Shown here: piece after piece, positions 36,124 through 43,935 of the stretch
How positions within the stretch are numbered: the stretch's first letter is position 1
Layout: every line of letters begins with the position of its first letter
From: Methylobacterium sp. J-076
GTDB taxonomy: Bacteria; Pseudomonadota; Alphaproteobacteria; Rhizobiales; Beijerinckiaceae
Direction of reading: 5' to 3'
Length of the DNA: 50,707 nucleotides
Assembly: GCF_022829405.1 (NCBI RefSeq)
Contig: NZ_JAKSXW010000137.1
Location: 1 to 50,707 of the forward strand
Position numbers and translations under genes: made by a program
The notes under the pieces: model-generated
The model's input: only the letters and a program-made list of their open reading frames with translations
What the model was told of the DNA's origin: nothing
Databases searched by the model: none

Positions 36124-37311
36124 ATGGGTGACGTTCGGACCGGGTTGCGCTTCGCCGCAGCCCTCGGTTTGGCTGCGCAGATGGCAGCCTGTGGCTCCAT
36201 GCCGCGGACTGCGTACACGGCGGACATGGCGGCGGTCGCCACCGTGCCGGGCATCCCCAACGCCCGCGCCTTCGCCGACGCCTCCGTGGAGACGATCGCG
36301 GCGCTGGCGGTCAACCCGCAGCGGCGCAATGCGAGCTTCACCTATCTCGCCCTCTCGGGCGGGGGCGGCGACGGGGCCTATGGCGCGGGGGTGCTGAACG
36401 GGTGGACGGCCGCCGGCTCGCGGCCGGAATTCAACCTCGTCTCGGGTGTCTCGACGGGGGCGCTGATCGCGCCCTTCGCCTTCCTGGGCTCGGGCTACGA
36501 CGCCTATCTCACCGAGTTCTACACGAGCGGCGTGGCCGAGACGCTGGTGGCGGCGCCGAGCCTGACCAACGTGCTGTTCGGCTCCGGCCTGTTCGGCGAC
36601 GGGCGCCTGCGCGACCTGATCGGCCGCTACGTCACGAACGACCTGCTGGAGGCCGTCTCCGCCGAGCACGCCAAGGGGCGCCGGCTTCTGGTGGTGACCA
36701 CGAACCTCGATTCGCAGCGCGCGGTGATCTGGAACATGGGCGCCATCGCCGCCAGCACGGCGCCGAACCGCCTCGAACTCTTCCGCGACGTGCTGGCCGC
36801 CTCGGCGAGCATCCCCGCGGTGTTCCCGCCGCAACTCATCGACGTGAGCGCGGGGCCGACGCAGTTCCAGGAGATGCATGTCGACGGATCGGTGGTGACG
36901 CCCGTCTTCACCCTGCCGCAGAGCCTGCTCCTGCGCGACGGCAAGCTGCCCACCAACGGCAAGGGGCAGATCTTCGTCATCATCAACGGGCGCCTCGAAC
37001 CCGATTTCGACGTGACCCAGAACAACACCCTGGCGATCGTCGGGCGCTCGTTCACCACGGCGAGCCGGGCGCGCTCCCGCGCCGCCCTGGCGGCGACCTA
37101 TGCCCTGGCCCGCACCAACAATATCGGTTTCAACCTGACCTACGTGGACGGAAGTGGCCCGAAGGTCCCGGACGCGCAGGGCTTCAACACCGCCTACATG
37201 CGCGCGCTCTATAAGGACGGGTACGACAAGGGCAGCAGCGGCCACCTCTGGGAGCACACGGTGCCGGCGGCGCCGATCACGAAGGCGCAGATCGCCCAGA
37301 CGATCGACTGA
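36124..37311 (+). CDS. Patatin-like phospholipase, lipoprotein
   Basis: The 395-aa protein has a lipoprotein signal (LRFAAALGLAAQMAAC, lipidated Cys23) and then the patatin fold. The oxyanion loop is GGGGDGAYGAG (79-89), the nucleophile elbow GVSTG holds Ser110, and the catalytic Asp is in VDGS near residue 254. These residues form the Ser-Asp dyad, so lipid acyl hydrolase activity is expected, probably at the periplasmic face of an envelope membrane. AGAGGA precedes ATG 36124. The C-terminal 90 residues (FTTASRARSRAALAATYALA onward) are typical of this secreted patatin group. It diverges from gcrA and is followed by a strong hairpin. Confidence 0.9.
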   Translation: MGDVRTGLRFAAALGLAAQMAACGSMPRTAYTADMAAVATVPGIPNARAFADASVETIAALAVNPQRRNASFTYLALSGGGGDGAYGAGVLNGWTAAGSRPEFNLVSGVSTGALIAPFAFLGSGYDAYLTEFYTSGVAETLVAAPSLTNVLFGSGLFGDGRLRDLIGRYVTNDLLEAVSAEHAKGRRLLVVTTNLDSQRAVIWNMGAIAASTAPNRLELFRDVLAASASIPAVFPPQLIDVSAGPTQFQEMHVDGSVVTPVFTLPQSLLLRDGKLPTNGKGQIFVIINGRLEPDFDVTQNNTLAIVGRSFTTASRARSRAALAATYALARTNNIGFNLTYVDGSGPKVPDAQGFNTAYMRALYKDGYDKGSSGHLWEHTVPAAPITKAQIAQTID

Positions 37312-37318
37312 CGTCTCC

Positions 37319-37357
37319 GGGTCGTGATGCGGCTCCGGGAGCTTCGCATCACGACCC
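37319..37357. terminator. 13-bp perfect hairpin after the patatin gene
   Basis: GGGTCGTGATGCG (37319-37331) pairs exactly with CGCATCACGACCC (37345-37357), and the loop contains a smaller GCTCC/GGAGC stem. It sits between the patatin stop and the stop of the convergent 42-aa gene. There is no T-tract, but a two-way terminator is likely. Confidence 0.7.
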
Positions 37358-37374
37358 CCAAACAAGCCCGAGCC

Positions 37375-37503
37375 TTACTTGCCGAGGAGCTTCGTGACGA
37401 GGCGGCCGATGGGCGTGGCCGAACTCGCGTTGCGATCGTCGCGGACGACGGGGCGGTCTTCGTTGCCGAGGAGCTTGGTGACGAGGCGTCCGATGAGGCT
37501 CAT
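37375..37503 (-). CDS. 42-aa peptide with duplicated IGRLVTKLLG motif
   Basis: Starting at ATG 37503, seven bases after an AAAGGA ribosome site, the peptide reads MSLIGRLVTKLLGNEDRPVV at its N-terminus and ends SSATPIGRLVTKLLGK. The decapeptide IGRLVTKLLG is present twice (4-13 and 32-41), joined by a charged linker NEDRPVVRDDRNASSATP. The DNA repeats differ at several third positions, so the amino acid sequence rather than a recent DNA duplication is conserved. Each copy can form a short cationic amphipathic helix. This suggests membrane or protein binding at two sites; a toxin-like or scaffold peptide is possible. No homologue is known to me. Confidence 0.65.
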   Translation of the reverse strand: MSLIGRLVTKLLGNEDRPVVRDDRNASSATPIGRLVTKLLGK

Positions 37504-37608
37504 GCGCGGGTCCTTTCGCATCCTGCGCGCAAACGGCGCAGCTTCGATACAAACGGACGATCCGCACGGCCCGTTCCGATGTCGGCGGACGCCCCGCGAT
37601 TTTCGGCG

Positions 37609-38148
37609 CTAGTGCGACGCTTCCCGGGCGATCCCCGCGAGGCCCTGCTCGTAGACGCCCGCGATATCGGCGACGGCCTCGGCATCGCTCATCCCCGCCG
37701 CATCGAAGGTGCCGCTCAGGATCACGGTGGAGCCCGCCCCGTTCGGGCGCACCGACAGGGACGCGTTGTAGGCCGAGACCGGCAGGGGGCCCTGCACGAA
37801 GCTGTAGCTGTAGGTCATGGCCGCCTCGTCCCGGCCCGTCTCGACCTCCACGATGGTGCCCAGCCCGCCCTTCACCACGAGGCCGCGGACCTGCACCCTG
37901 ACGGATTCGTCGTCCTCGTCGCTGGACAGGATGCAGCGCTCGACCTGCGGATGCCATTTGCCGATGGCGCAGAAATCACCCACCAGCGCCCAGACCGCCG
38001 CGGGGGGGGCGGCGATATCCCGGCTCCGGGTGACTTCGAGGGCCGAGGCGGAGGCGCTGAAGCCGATGCAGCCGGCGGCCATGAGCAGCACCGTCCACAG
38101 GACCCTGACACCCGGTCGAAGATCGCCATCGTCGCACAAATCTGCCAT
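37609..38148 (-). CDS. Secreted SRPBCC-family (polyketide cyclase-like) protein
   Basis: The 179-aa product has a signal peptide (VLWTVLLMAAGCIGFSASASA|LEV) and then an SRPBCC/START-like lipid-binding fold: VTRSRDIAAPPAAVWALVGDFCAIGKWHPQVERC, a central sheet (TYSYSFVQGPLPVSAYNASLSV), and a long C-terminal helix (DAEAVADIAGVYEQGLAGI). Such proteins bind small hydrophobic ligands in a deep pocket; a few are cyclases. Secretion is inferred from the signal peptide. ATG 38148 was chosen because it opens directly before the signal peptide; a GTG at 38166 is possible. It lies upstream of the 42-aa gene on the same strand (105-bp gap). Confidence 0.8.
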   Translation of the reverse strand: MADLCDDGDLRPGVRVLWTVLLMAAGCIGFSASASALEVTRSRDIAAPPAAVWALVGDFCAIGKWHPQVERCILSSDEDDESVRVQVRGLVVKGGLGTIVEVETGRDEAAMTYSYSFVQGPLPVSAYNASLSVRPNGAGSTVILSGTFDAAGMSDAEAVADIAGVYEQGLAGIAREASH

Positions 38149-38198
38149 CCGGAATGGGAGGGACACCGATCGGTCTCACACGAAGGGGCAATACCTTC

Positions 38199-38282
38199 AT
38201 GGAGGTTCTGATCCTGGACGGGCATCCCGATTCGGGTCGCCTGGTCTCACATCTCCTCGACCGGTACGCCGCCTCCCTCGGC
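38199..38282 (+). pseudogene. Possible N-terminal remnant of a flavodoxin-fold NAD(P)H:quinone reductase
   Basis: The first 28 codons from ATG 38199 read MEVLILDGHPDSGRLVSHLL then DRYAASLG, closely resembling the first strand and FMN-binding loop of NAD(P)H dehydrogenase (quinone)/flavodoxin-like proteins (pattern VLI..GHP...S...L...YA..L). After that the frame turns into Arg/Gly-rich sequence and no frame continues the family. The piece runs in phase into the transglycosylase signal region. It is best read as a deletion remnant, but the similarity is short and rests on my recall of the family. Confidence 0.4.
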
Positions 38283-38369
38283 GGCGTGACGTGCTCGCGG
38301 CGGCGGTGGCGGAGCGGGGGTCGTGACCGGTATCCTGCGGCCGCCTACTGGAAGCGCTGGGAGATTGCC

Positions 38370-39584
38370 ATGACGATCGACAGGCGGCGGGCGCATCCGC
38401 TCCTCGTCCTCGCCCTGCTCGCCGCAATCCTGCCGTCGAGTTCCGGCCGTGCCGACCCGTGTCTGGACGCCGCCGTCGGGCAGGCCGTCGAGGCGGGCGT
38501 GCCCCAGGCCCTCGCCGCCGGGCAGCTCGGTGGGCTGACCCCCGATCCGGCGGTCCTTTCCGCCGCGCAGAACCAAGCCGAGTTCACCCAGCCCGTGTGG
38601 GCCTATGTCGATGCCTCCGTCACCCCGGAGAAGATCGCCGAGGGGCAGCGCAAGCTCCAGCGATGGGCGGGCGACCTCGACGCCATCGAGGCCCGGTACG
38701 GGGTCGATCGCTATACCCTCGTGGCCTTCTGGGGGGTCGAATCGAGCTACGGCGCGGTGCTCGACGACCCGGGAATCGTCAAGCCGGCGATCCGCTCCCT
38801 CGCCACCCTGGCCTGCGGCGATGCCGGGCGGGCGGAGTACTGGCGCTCCGAGCTCGTCGCCGCCCTGAAGATCCTCGCGGCCGGGGACGCGACGCCGGAG
38901 CGGCTCACGGGTTCCTGGGCCGGCGCACTCGGCAACACGCAGTTCATGCCGAGCGTCTTCCTCTCGCGGGCCGTGGATTTCGACGGCGACGGCAGGCGGG
39001 ACATCTGGGCCTCGGTGCCCGATTCCCTCGCCTCCACCGCCCACTACCTCGTTCTCGAAGGCTGGCGCCGCGGCGAGCGCTGGGGCGGCGAGGCGTCCCT
39101 GCCTCCGAAGTTCGACCTCGCCCTGGCCGACGAGACGACGGCGCGGAGCATGGCCGAGTGGCGTGGGCTCGGCGTGCGTCCCGTGCGAGAGGACGGGTTC
39201 GGCGACGCGCAGACGGCGGTGCTGTACCTGCCCGCGGGCGCGAGCGGCCCGGCCTTCCTGCTGATGCCGAATTTCGCGGTGATCCTGCGCTACAACACAT
39301 CGTTCTCCTACGCCCTGACGGTGGCGCACCTGTCGGACCGCCTGCGCGGCCTGCCGGGCTTCGCGCGCGCCTGGCCCCGCGGCGACAGGATGCTCGACAC
39401 CGACGAGCGGCGCGCCCTGCAGAGCCTGCTCGCGGACCGGGGGCATCCGGTGGGCACGATCGACGGGAAGATCGGGCCGCGCACCCGCGCCGCCCTGCGC
39501 GCCTTCCAAGCGTCCGCCGGCGTGCCGGCCGATGGTTATGCCGACGCGGCGATGCTGGAGGCGCTGCGGGCGCCCGCGAAGTAG
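38370..39584 (+). CDS. Lytic murein transglycosylase (MltB family) with peptidoglycan-binding domain
   Basis: The 404-aa protein has a signal peptide (HPLLVLALLAAILPSSSGRA|DP), a GH103/MltB-type catalytic domain, and a C-terminal PG_binding_1 domain (about 345-400, LQSLLADRGHPVGTIDGKIGPRTRAALRAFQ). The catalytic Glu124 is in FWGVESSYG, and GALGNTQFMPSVFL and DFDGDGRRDIW are family marks. It cleaves glycan strands to 1,6-anhydromuropeptides during wall turnover. There is no lipobox, unlike E. coli MltB, so it is probably soluble in the periplasm. GGGAG lies six bases before ATG 38370. The stop is 4 bp from the convergent phosphatase stop. Confidence 0.92.
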   Translation: MTIDRRRAHPLLVLALLAAILPSSSGRADPCLDAAVGQAVEAGVPQALAAGQLGGLTPDPAVLSAAQNQAEFTQPVWAYVDASVTPEKIAEGQRKLQRWAGDLDAIEARYGVDRYTLVAFWGVESSYGAVLDDPGIVKPAIRSLATLACGDAGRAEYWRSELVAALKILAAGDATPERLTGSWAGALGNTQFMPSVFLSRAVDFDGDGRRDIWASVPDSLASTAHYLVLEGWRRGERWGGEASLPPKFDLALADETTARSMAEWRGLGVRPVREDGFGDAQTAVLYLPAGASGPAFLLMPNFAVILRYNTSFSYALTVAHLSDRLRGLPGFARAWPRGDRMLDTDERRALQSLLADRGHPVGTIDGKIGPRTRAALRAFQASAGVPADGYADAAMLEALRAPAK

Positions 39585-39588
39585 CGGG

Positions 39589-40260
39589 TCAGGCCCGCTC
39601 CTGGAGGAAGGTGACGGCGGGGCCCGCATCGTCGGTGAACACGCCCGCGGTGAGGGCGCCGCCATAGACCGCCGCCGTATCGAGATTCGTGCGGAACCGC
39701 GCCACATCCGGCTTGCCGCTGCGCTGGGGCGTATGGCCGTGGACCACGTGGCGCCCGAAATCGTGGTCGCCGTCGAGGAAGGGGCCGCGGATCCACAGGC
39801 GGTCGTGGTCGTCGCTGGCCTCAGGCGCCGTGCCGGGGGGGAAGCCGGCATGGACGTACCAGCGCATCCCGTCGCCGTGCAGAGTCGGAAGCCCCTCGAT
39901 CCAGTCGAGGATGTCCCGCGGCAGCCCCGAGACCTCCCGCGCGCCGAACGAATCGAGCGTGGCTTCGCCCCCGTTCGCGAGCCAGTGCAGGGCGGCATCC
40001 TCCGTCTGGAGGGCATCGAGCAGCATCCGCTCGTGGTTGCCCATCAGGCAGGCGACCCTGTCCGGCTCGGCCCACTGGAGGCGGCTCACCGTGCGCAGCA
40101 CCGCTGCGGAATCGGCGCCGCGGTCCACGTAGTCGCCCAGGAAGACGAGGCGCCGCTCACGCCCGGCGGCATGGTCCTCGATCCGCGCCAGGAGGGCGTC
40201 GAGGAGAGCGGCGGATCCATGGATGTCGCCGATGGCGTAAGTGACTACCGAGGATTGCAT
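39589..40260 (-). CDS. PPP-family metallophosphoesterase (Ser/Thr phosphatase-like)
   Basis: The 223-aa protein has the calcineurin-like metal motifs in order: GDIHG (11-15), GDYVDRG (42-48), GNHE (74-77), a His in VHAGFPPG, and HGHTP near residue 175. This short form resembles lambda phosphatase and bacterial PrpA/PrpB enzymes, which hydrolyse phosphoproteins or diadenosine polyphosphates with Mn2+. No signal peptide, so cytoplasmic. The start ATG 40260 follows no strong ribosome site. Substrate unknown; ApaH-like activity is an alternative. Confidence 0.9.
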   Translation of the reverse strand: MQSSVVTYAIGDIHGSAALLDALLARIEDHAAGRERRLVFLGDYVDRGADSAAVLRTVSRLQWAEPDRVACLMGNHERMLLDALQTEDAALHWLANGGEATLDSFGAREVSGLPRDILDWIEGLPTLHGDGMRWYVHAGFPPGTAPEASDDHDRLWIRGPFLDGDHDFGRHVVHGHTPQRSGKPDVARFRTNLDTAAVYGGALTAGVFTDDAGPAVTFLQERA

Positions 40261-40328
40261 GTCCCGTTGTCGCGGCGGAGCCGGCGCAGTGCAAGCCTCC
40301 GTGCCGTGGATCGGGCCGGAGCAAACCG

Positions 40329-40892
40329 TTACGGGGACTGGCCGCCGAGGCCGCTCGTACCGCCACCGCCACCGCCGCCTCCCGCGCCACCGCCGGCGCC
40401 TTGGGTGCTGGAGCCCGCACCGCCGCTCGAGGCGAGAGCCCGGCGCTTGTCGGCTTGGCCGCTCGCGGGATCGAAGTACTTGGCCGCGTCGCCGAGCTGT
40501 GCCGACGGCTGGCAGTTCGGGGTGCAGGACAGCGATTCCCGGTCCATCCCCCGCTGTACCGTGATCGTCGCCTCGCGGGACGCCTCGACCCGGATCATCG
40601 TCTCGGCGATGAGGGTGCCCGCACTGTCCAGGGCGATGAGGTTGGTCGAGCCGAAGCTTTTTCCGGTGAGGATCAACACACCGTTCTTTTGCGGCGTCAC
40701 CTCGGCGATGAAGGGATTGCCGACGACCACCGTCTGCGTCTTCTCCGGCAGGCGGATCACCTTCGCGTTATCGACGATCACCGTCACCACTGGCAGCGTC
40801 TCCGGCTGCGCGGCCGCGACCGCACCGGAGAACAGACAGAGCCCCGTGAGGGCGAGACCGAGCCTTCCGGCCGGCGAGGATGTGCGACGCAT
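40329..40892 (-). CDS. Pilus-assembly protein with CpaC N-terminal domain and Gly-rich tail
   Basis: The 187-aa secreted protein has a signal peptide (LGLALTGLCLFSGAVAAAQP) and a domain matching the N-terminal part of CpaC/RcpA secretins of Tad pili: VVTVIVDNAKVIRLPEKTQTVVVGNPFIAEV, then GVLILTGKSFGSTNLIALD. The secretin barrel is missing. Instead there is a Cys pair (SCTPNC) and a tail of Gly/Ser repeats (QGAGGGAGGGGGGGGTSGLG). It diverges from the Flp pilin gene, so a role in the same pilus is likely, for example as a pilotin-like or secretin-associated protein. Confidence 0.82.
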   Translation of the reverse strand: MRRTSSPAGRLGLALTGLCLFSGAVAAAQPETLPVVTVIVDNAKVIRLPEKTQTVVVGNPFIAEVTPQKNGVLILTGKSFGSTNLIALDSAGTLIAETMIRVEASREATITVQRGMDRESLSCTPNCQPSAQLGDAAKYFDPASGQADKRRALASSGGAGSSTQGAGGGAGGGGGGGGTSGLGGQSP

Positions 40893-41180
40893 CGACAACT
40901 TGCCCGTACGAGGCGCGCGACCACGCCCAGCCGCCCCAGCAAACACAGGAATGGTAAACAGATCGCTACACGCAGGGCGCGAAATCTGCCGTTCGACCCA
41001 CTCCGGTGGTGGGTTATTGCATAAACTTTTCTTTACCAATCCGGAAAAGCGCCTCCCGTGTTCGTGGTTGTGGGATCTGTTTAACTCAATCTCAAGGCGT
41101 ACTCACCACTCTCACGAAGCCGCCGATCGAGGCGCAGCACTTCGACGGTCATATCCTTATCTCTCACTAGGACCTTTCCC
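40893..41180. promoter_or_regulatory. AT-richer 288-bp divergent region before the Flp pilin
   Basis: This gap is visibly lower in GC than the genes around it (for example TTATTGCATAAACTTTTCTTTACCAATCC near 41013-41041) and probably carries the promoters of the CpaC-like gene and a long leader for flp. The inverted pair CCCACTCCGGTGGTGGG is at about 40998-41014. No ORF of note. I cannot fix promoter boxes. Confidence 0.45.
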
Positions 41181-41345
41181 ATGAAGAGCATTGTGAAGCG
41201 CTTCGCCGGCGACGAATCCGGCGCCACCGCCATCGAGTACGGCATGATTGCCGCCCTCATCGCCGTCGTGATCATCGGAACACTGAAGGTCATCGGCACG
41301 CAGCTCAACGCGAAGTTCAGCTCCATTTCCGCTCAGTTGAACTGA
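41181..41345 (+). CDS. Flp/Fap-type pilin
   Basis: The 54-aa prepilin has a short basic leader ending at Gly (MKSIVKRFAGDESG), then ATAIEYGMIAALIAVVIIGT, the hydrophobic Flp core with the conserved Glu-Tyr after the cleavage site. Length and motif fit the major subunit of Tad/Cpa pili that mediate surface attachment. AGGA lies upstream of ATG 41181. The peptidase-like gene for its processing follows 157 bp downstream; the export ATPase and secretin genes are not in the window. Confidence 0.93.
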   Translation: MKSIVKRFAGDESGATAIEYGMIAALIAVVIIGTLKVIGTQLNAKFSSISAQLN

Positions 41346-41502
41346 TCGGTTCTTCTGACCTTCTCCGATCCGCGGCACGGGGAGTGACCGTCGCGTTCCG
41401 ACCGGAACGGGGCGGGAACTCGCCGTGCCGGAGTATGGCCGGCCCACCGGCCCGTCGCGAGGCCGCCCGATGGGTGGCGGTGGATCCAATCCGGGGTTGC
41501 AG

Positions 41503-42024
41503 ATGAGCGGAACTGTCATCGCCGAATTCGGCCTGCTGGTGCTGTTTCCGTTCCTGATGGCCTACGCCGCGGCCAGCGACCTCCTGACGATGCTGATCCC
41601 GAACCGGATCTCCCTCGCCCTCGTCCTGGGCTTTGTCCTGCTGGCCGCCAGCGGGCTGATGAGCGTCGGCGAGATTGGCCTCCACGTCGGGGCCGCCGCG
41701 CTCGTGTTGACGGCGACCTTCACCCTGTTCGCCTTCAATGTGATCGGCGGTGGCGACGCCAAACTCGCCGCTGCCACGGCCCTGTGGCTCGGTTTCGACG
41801 GGCTGCTGGACTATCTCCTCGCGGCTTCGGTCCTCGGAGGCATCATGACGCTGGCGCTGCTGGCGGCGCGCTCGCACCCCCTGCCCAACCCGCTGGCCCG
41901 CCTTCCCTTCGCCCTCAAGCTGCACGATGCCAAAACCGGCATCCCCTACGGCATCGCCCTCGCCGCCGCCGCGCTGCTCGTGCTCCCCGAGACCGCCGTG
42001 TGGAGCGCCGTCACCGGCAGCTGA
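41503..42024 (+). CDS. CpaA/TadV-type prepilin peptidase
   Basis: The 173-aa membrane protein has about six helices and the two aspartates of type-IV prepilin peptidases: AASDLLTMLIPN (first Asp, near residue 26) and GGGDAKLAAA (second Asp, near 86). It lacks the N-methylation domain, as in CpaA/TadV, which cleave Flp leaders. KTGIPYGIALAAAALLV near the end is typical. Upstream in-frame starts (GTG 41425, ATG 41470) are possible, but the family begins at about 41503. It probably processes the Flp pilin just upstream. Confidence 0.9.
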   Translation: MSGTVIAEFGLLVLFPFLMAYAAASDLLTMLIPNRISLALVLGFVLLAASGLMSVGEIGLHVGAAALVLTATFTLFAFNVIGGGDAKLAAATALWLGFDGLLDYLLAASVLGGIMTLALLAARSHPLPNPLARLPFALKLHDAKTGIPYGIALAAAALLVLPETAVWSAVTGS

Positions 42025-42080
42025 TCGCTCTTGCGCCACAAGGTTCTGGAGCCCACGCGGCAGCGGCGCTAAAAGGGCCC

Positions 42081-42815
42081 ATGCCCCTCGCGTTCCTGCG
42101 ACGACCCGATCCGGATCACCTCGAGGTTCACCACGAGGGCGCGCTCCTGCGCGTCGCGCTTCGCCGCCGGGAGGCCGCCCGGCGGATCACCCTGCGCGTC
42201 TCGGCGGCGACGGGCGAAGCGGTCATCACCCTGCCGCCCCGGCTGGCCGTGAGCACGGCACAGCGCTTCGCCGCAAGCCATGCCGGATGGATCGCCACGC
42301 GGCTCGCCCGGGTGCCCGAGCGTGTCGCCTTCGAGCCCGGAGCCGAGATCCCGATCCGCGGCGAGCCGCACCGCCTCGTCCTCCGGGGGGCGCGGAGCGG
42401 CCCCGCTCGGCTATCGGCGGAGGAGGGCGACAGGACCCTCTCCCTCGCCTGCGACGAGGCCCATTTCCCGCGCCGGGTCCGCGACGCGCTGATGCGCGCC
42501 GCCCGGGACGACATCACCGAGGCGGTGGAGCGCCACGCCCCGCGGCTCGGCCGCCGCCCGGTGCGGATCACCCTGCGCGATACGCGCAGCCGCTGGGGCT
42601 CCTGCACGTCCCGGGGTGAGCTGAACTTCTCGTGGCGGCTGATCCTGGCCCCGCCGATGGTGCTCGACTACCTCGTCGCCCATGAGATGGCCCACCTGCG
42701 CGAGATGAACCACTCGCCGCGCTTCTGGGCTGTGGCCCGCGACCTGTGCGGGCACGTTGATGCCGCCGAGGCGTGGCTGAAGCGGAACGGCACGGAGCTG
42801 CACCGCTTCGGCTGA
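42081..42815 (+). CDS. YgjP/SprT-like zinc metallopeptidase (DUF45)
   Basis: The 244-aa protein belongs to the DUF45/M48-like group. Features are an N-terminal strand-rich part (RVALRRREAARRITLRVSAA, VITLPPRLAV), the RSRWGSCTSRGELNFSWRLI segment and the zinc motif HEMAH near residue 200 (YLVAHEMAHLREMNHSPRFW, whose second His is a likely ligand). AAAAGGGCCC gives a ribosome site. Cytoplasmic, with no signal peptide. Family members are thought to be proteases, but targets are not known. Confidence 0.9.
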   Translation: MPLAFLRRPDPDHLEVHHEGALLRVALRRREAARRITLRVSAATGEAVITLPPRLAVSTAQRFAASHAGWIATRLARVPERVAFEPGAEIPIRGEPHRLVLRGARSGPARLSAEEGDRTLSLACDEAHFPRRVRDALMRAARDDITEAVERHAPRLGRRPVRITLRDTRSRWGSCTSRGELNFSWRLILAPPMVLDYLVAHEMAHLREMNHSPRFWAVARDLCGHVDAAEAWLKRNGTELHRFG

Positions 42816-42818
42816 GCC

Positions 42819-43193
42819 TCAGCCCTTCACGCGCAGGACGCGGCGCGCCGTGACGGCCTCCACCGGCCAGGTCGGGCGGGGATCGACCTCGCCGGGGCTG
42901 AGGGTGCGCGGTGCGACGCTGTCGCAGACCTCGCGCTGGCGCAGGATCACCGGGTTTCCGAACTGGTCGTGCCGCCGGATGATGCCACCCTCGCGGCAGA
43001 ACCCGGCGATGGCCGCCGATCCACCGCGCCGGCCGTAGGGGTTCACCGCCACGGGCGGGTGCTCGACGATGAGCGTGTCCGACCGGTTGAGGGAACGCTC
43101 GACATAGGTCGTCTCGCCGACCGGCAGACTTTGGGCGCCGGCCTGGGTGAGGGCGGCGAGGAGGAAGGCGGCCGAGAGGAGGGGGACGCGCAT
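42819..43193 (-). CDS. Secreted hypothetical protein, 124 aa
   Basis: A signal peptide (VPLLSAAFLLAALTQAGAQS) precedes a 104-residue mature part with two Cys (GFCREGGI and REVCDSV), a VNPYGRRGGSAAIAGFC stretch and YVERSLNRSDTLIVEHPP. The two Cys could form a periplasmic disulfide. No family recognised. ATG 43193 starts right at the signal peptide; GTG 43235 is an alternative. It diverges from the ialB-like gene and converges, 3 bp apart, on the DUF45 gene. Confidence 0.65.
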   Translation of the reverse strand: MRVPLLSAAFLLAALTQAGAQSLPVGETTYVERSLNRSDTLIVEHPPVAVNPYGRRGGSAAIAGFCREGGIIRRHDQFGNPVILRQREVCDSVAPRTLSPGEVDPRPTWPVEAVTARRVLRVKG

Positions 43194-43384
43194 GGCGGTC
43201 TGGTTCCGAATGGGGATGACGGGCTCGTTCGCCACAATCTAGACCAGAAGCTACGCAGCGGGTAGCGGCTGCGGCGCGCAAGGGTGAGCCATTCGCTTGA
43301 CAGCGCGGGTCCCCGCATGTTCGGAACACCGACGTTTACCGGGCCGCCCCCGCCAGGGCGCGGTCTCTCGGACAGGGTCAGACG

Positions 43385-43912
43385 GTGCCGTTCCTCGAAA
43401 GGCTCGATCGTTTCCGACATGCGGCTGCGCTGTCGGCGTTGCTCGTTCTGATGTCGGTTCTCTCCTCCGGGCCAGCGGCCGCGCAGGGGACAGTCCGCAA
43501 GACCTTCGACGATTGGCAGCTGCGCTGCGAGACGCCCGCCGGCGCCAAGGCCGAGCAATGCGCCCTGGTCCAGTACCTCGCCGCGGAGGACCGGCCGAAC
43601 CTGACCCTCGTGGTCATCGTCCTGAAGACCGCCGACAACCGCGGCTACCTGCTTCGCGTCGTGGCGCCGCTCGGGGTGCTGCTGCCCTCCGGCCTCGGCC
43701 TGAAGATCGACCAGACGGATGTCGGCCGGGCCGGCTTCGTCCGCTGCCTGACCACGGGCTGCGTCGCCGAGGTGGTGATGGACAGCGGGCTGATCCAGCA
43801 ATTCAAGGGCGGCTCGAAGGCGACGTTCATCGTGTTCCAGACGCCGGAGGAAGGCGTCGGCATCCCGCTTTCGATGAAGGGGTTCGCCGCCGGCTTCGAC
43901 AGCCTGAAATAA
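43385..43912 (+). CDS. Invasion-associated locus B (IalB) family protein
   Basis: The 175-aa protein has a signal peptide (ALSALLVLMSVLSSGPAAAQ) and the IalB domain: GTVRKTFDDWQLRCETP, QCALVQYL, a strand-rich middle (LTLVVIVLKTADNRGYLLRVVAPLGVLLPSGLGLKID), FVRCLTTGCVAEVVMD with a Cys pair, and a final GFAAGFDSL. Bartonella IalB helps red-cell invasion, but the family is common in free-living Rhizobiales, where its envelope role is unclear. The start is GTG 43385. The next gene begins 23 bp after the stop, so co-transcription is likely. Confidence 0.88.
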   Translation: MPFLERLDRFRHAAALSALLVLMSVLSSGPAAAQGTVRKTFDDWQLRCETPAGAKAEQCALVQYLAAEDRPNLTLVVIVLKTADNRGYLLRVVAPLGVLLPSGLGLKIDQTDVGRAGFVRCLTTGCVAEVVMDSGLIQQFKGGSKATFIVFQTPEEGVGIPLSMKGFAAGFDSLK

Positions 43913-43935
43913 ACCAGCCAGTCCGGATTCTCGTC

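Noticed and set aside
37324..38211. A 295-codon plus-strand frame
   Set aside because: Antisense to the SRPBCC gene and the 42-aa gene; no domain and no ribosome site.
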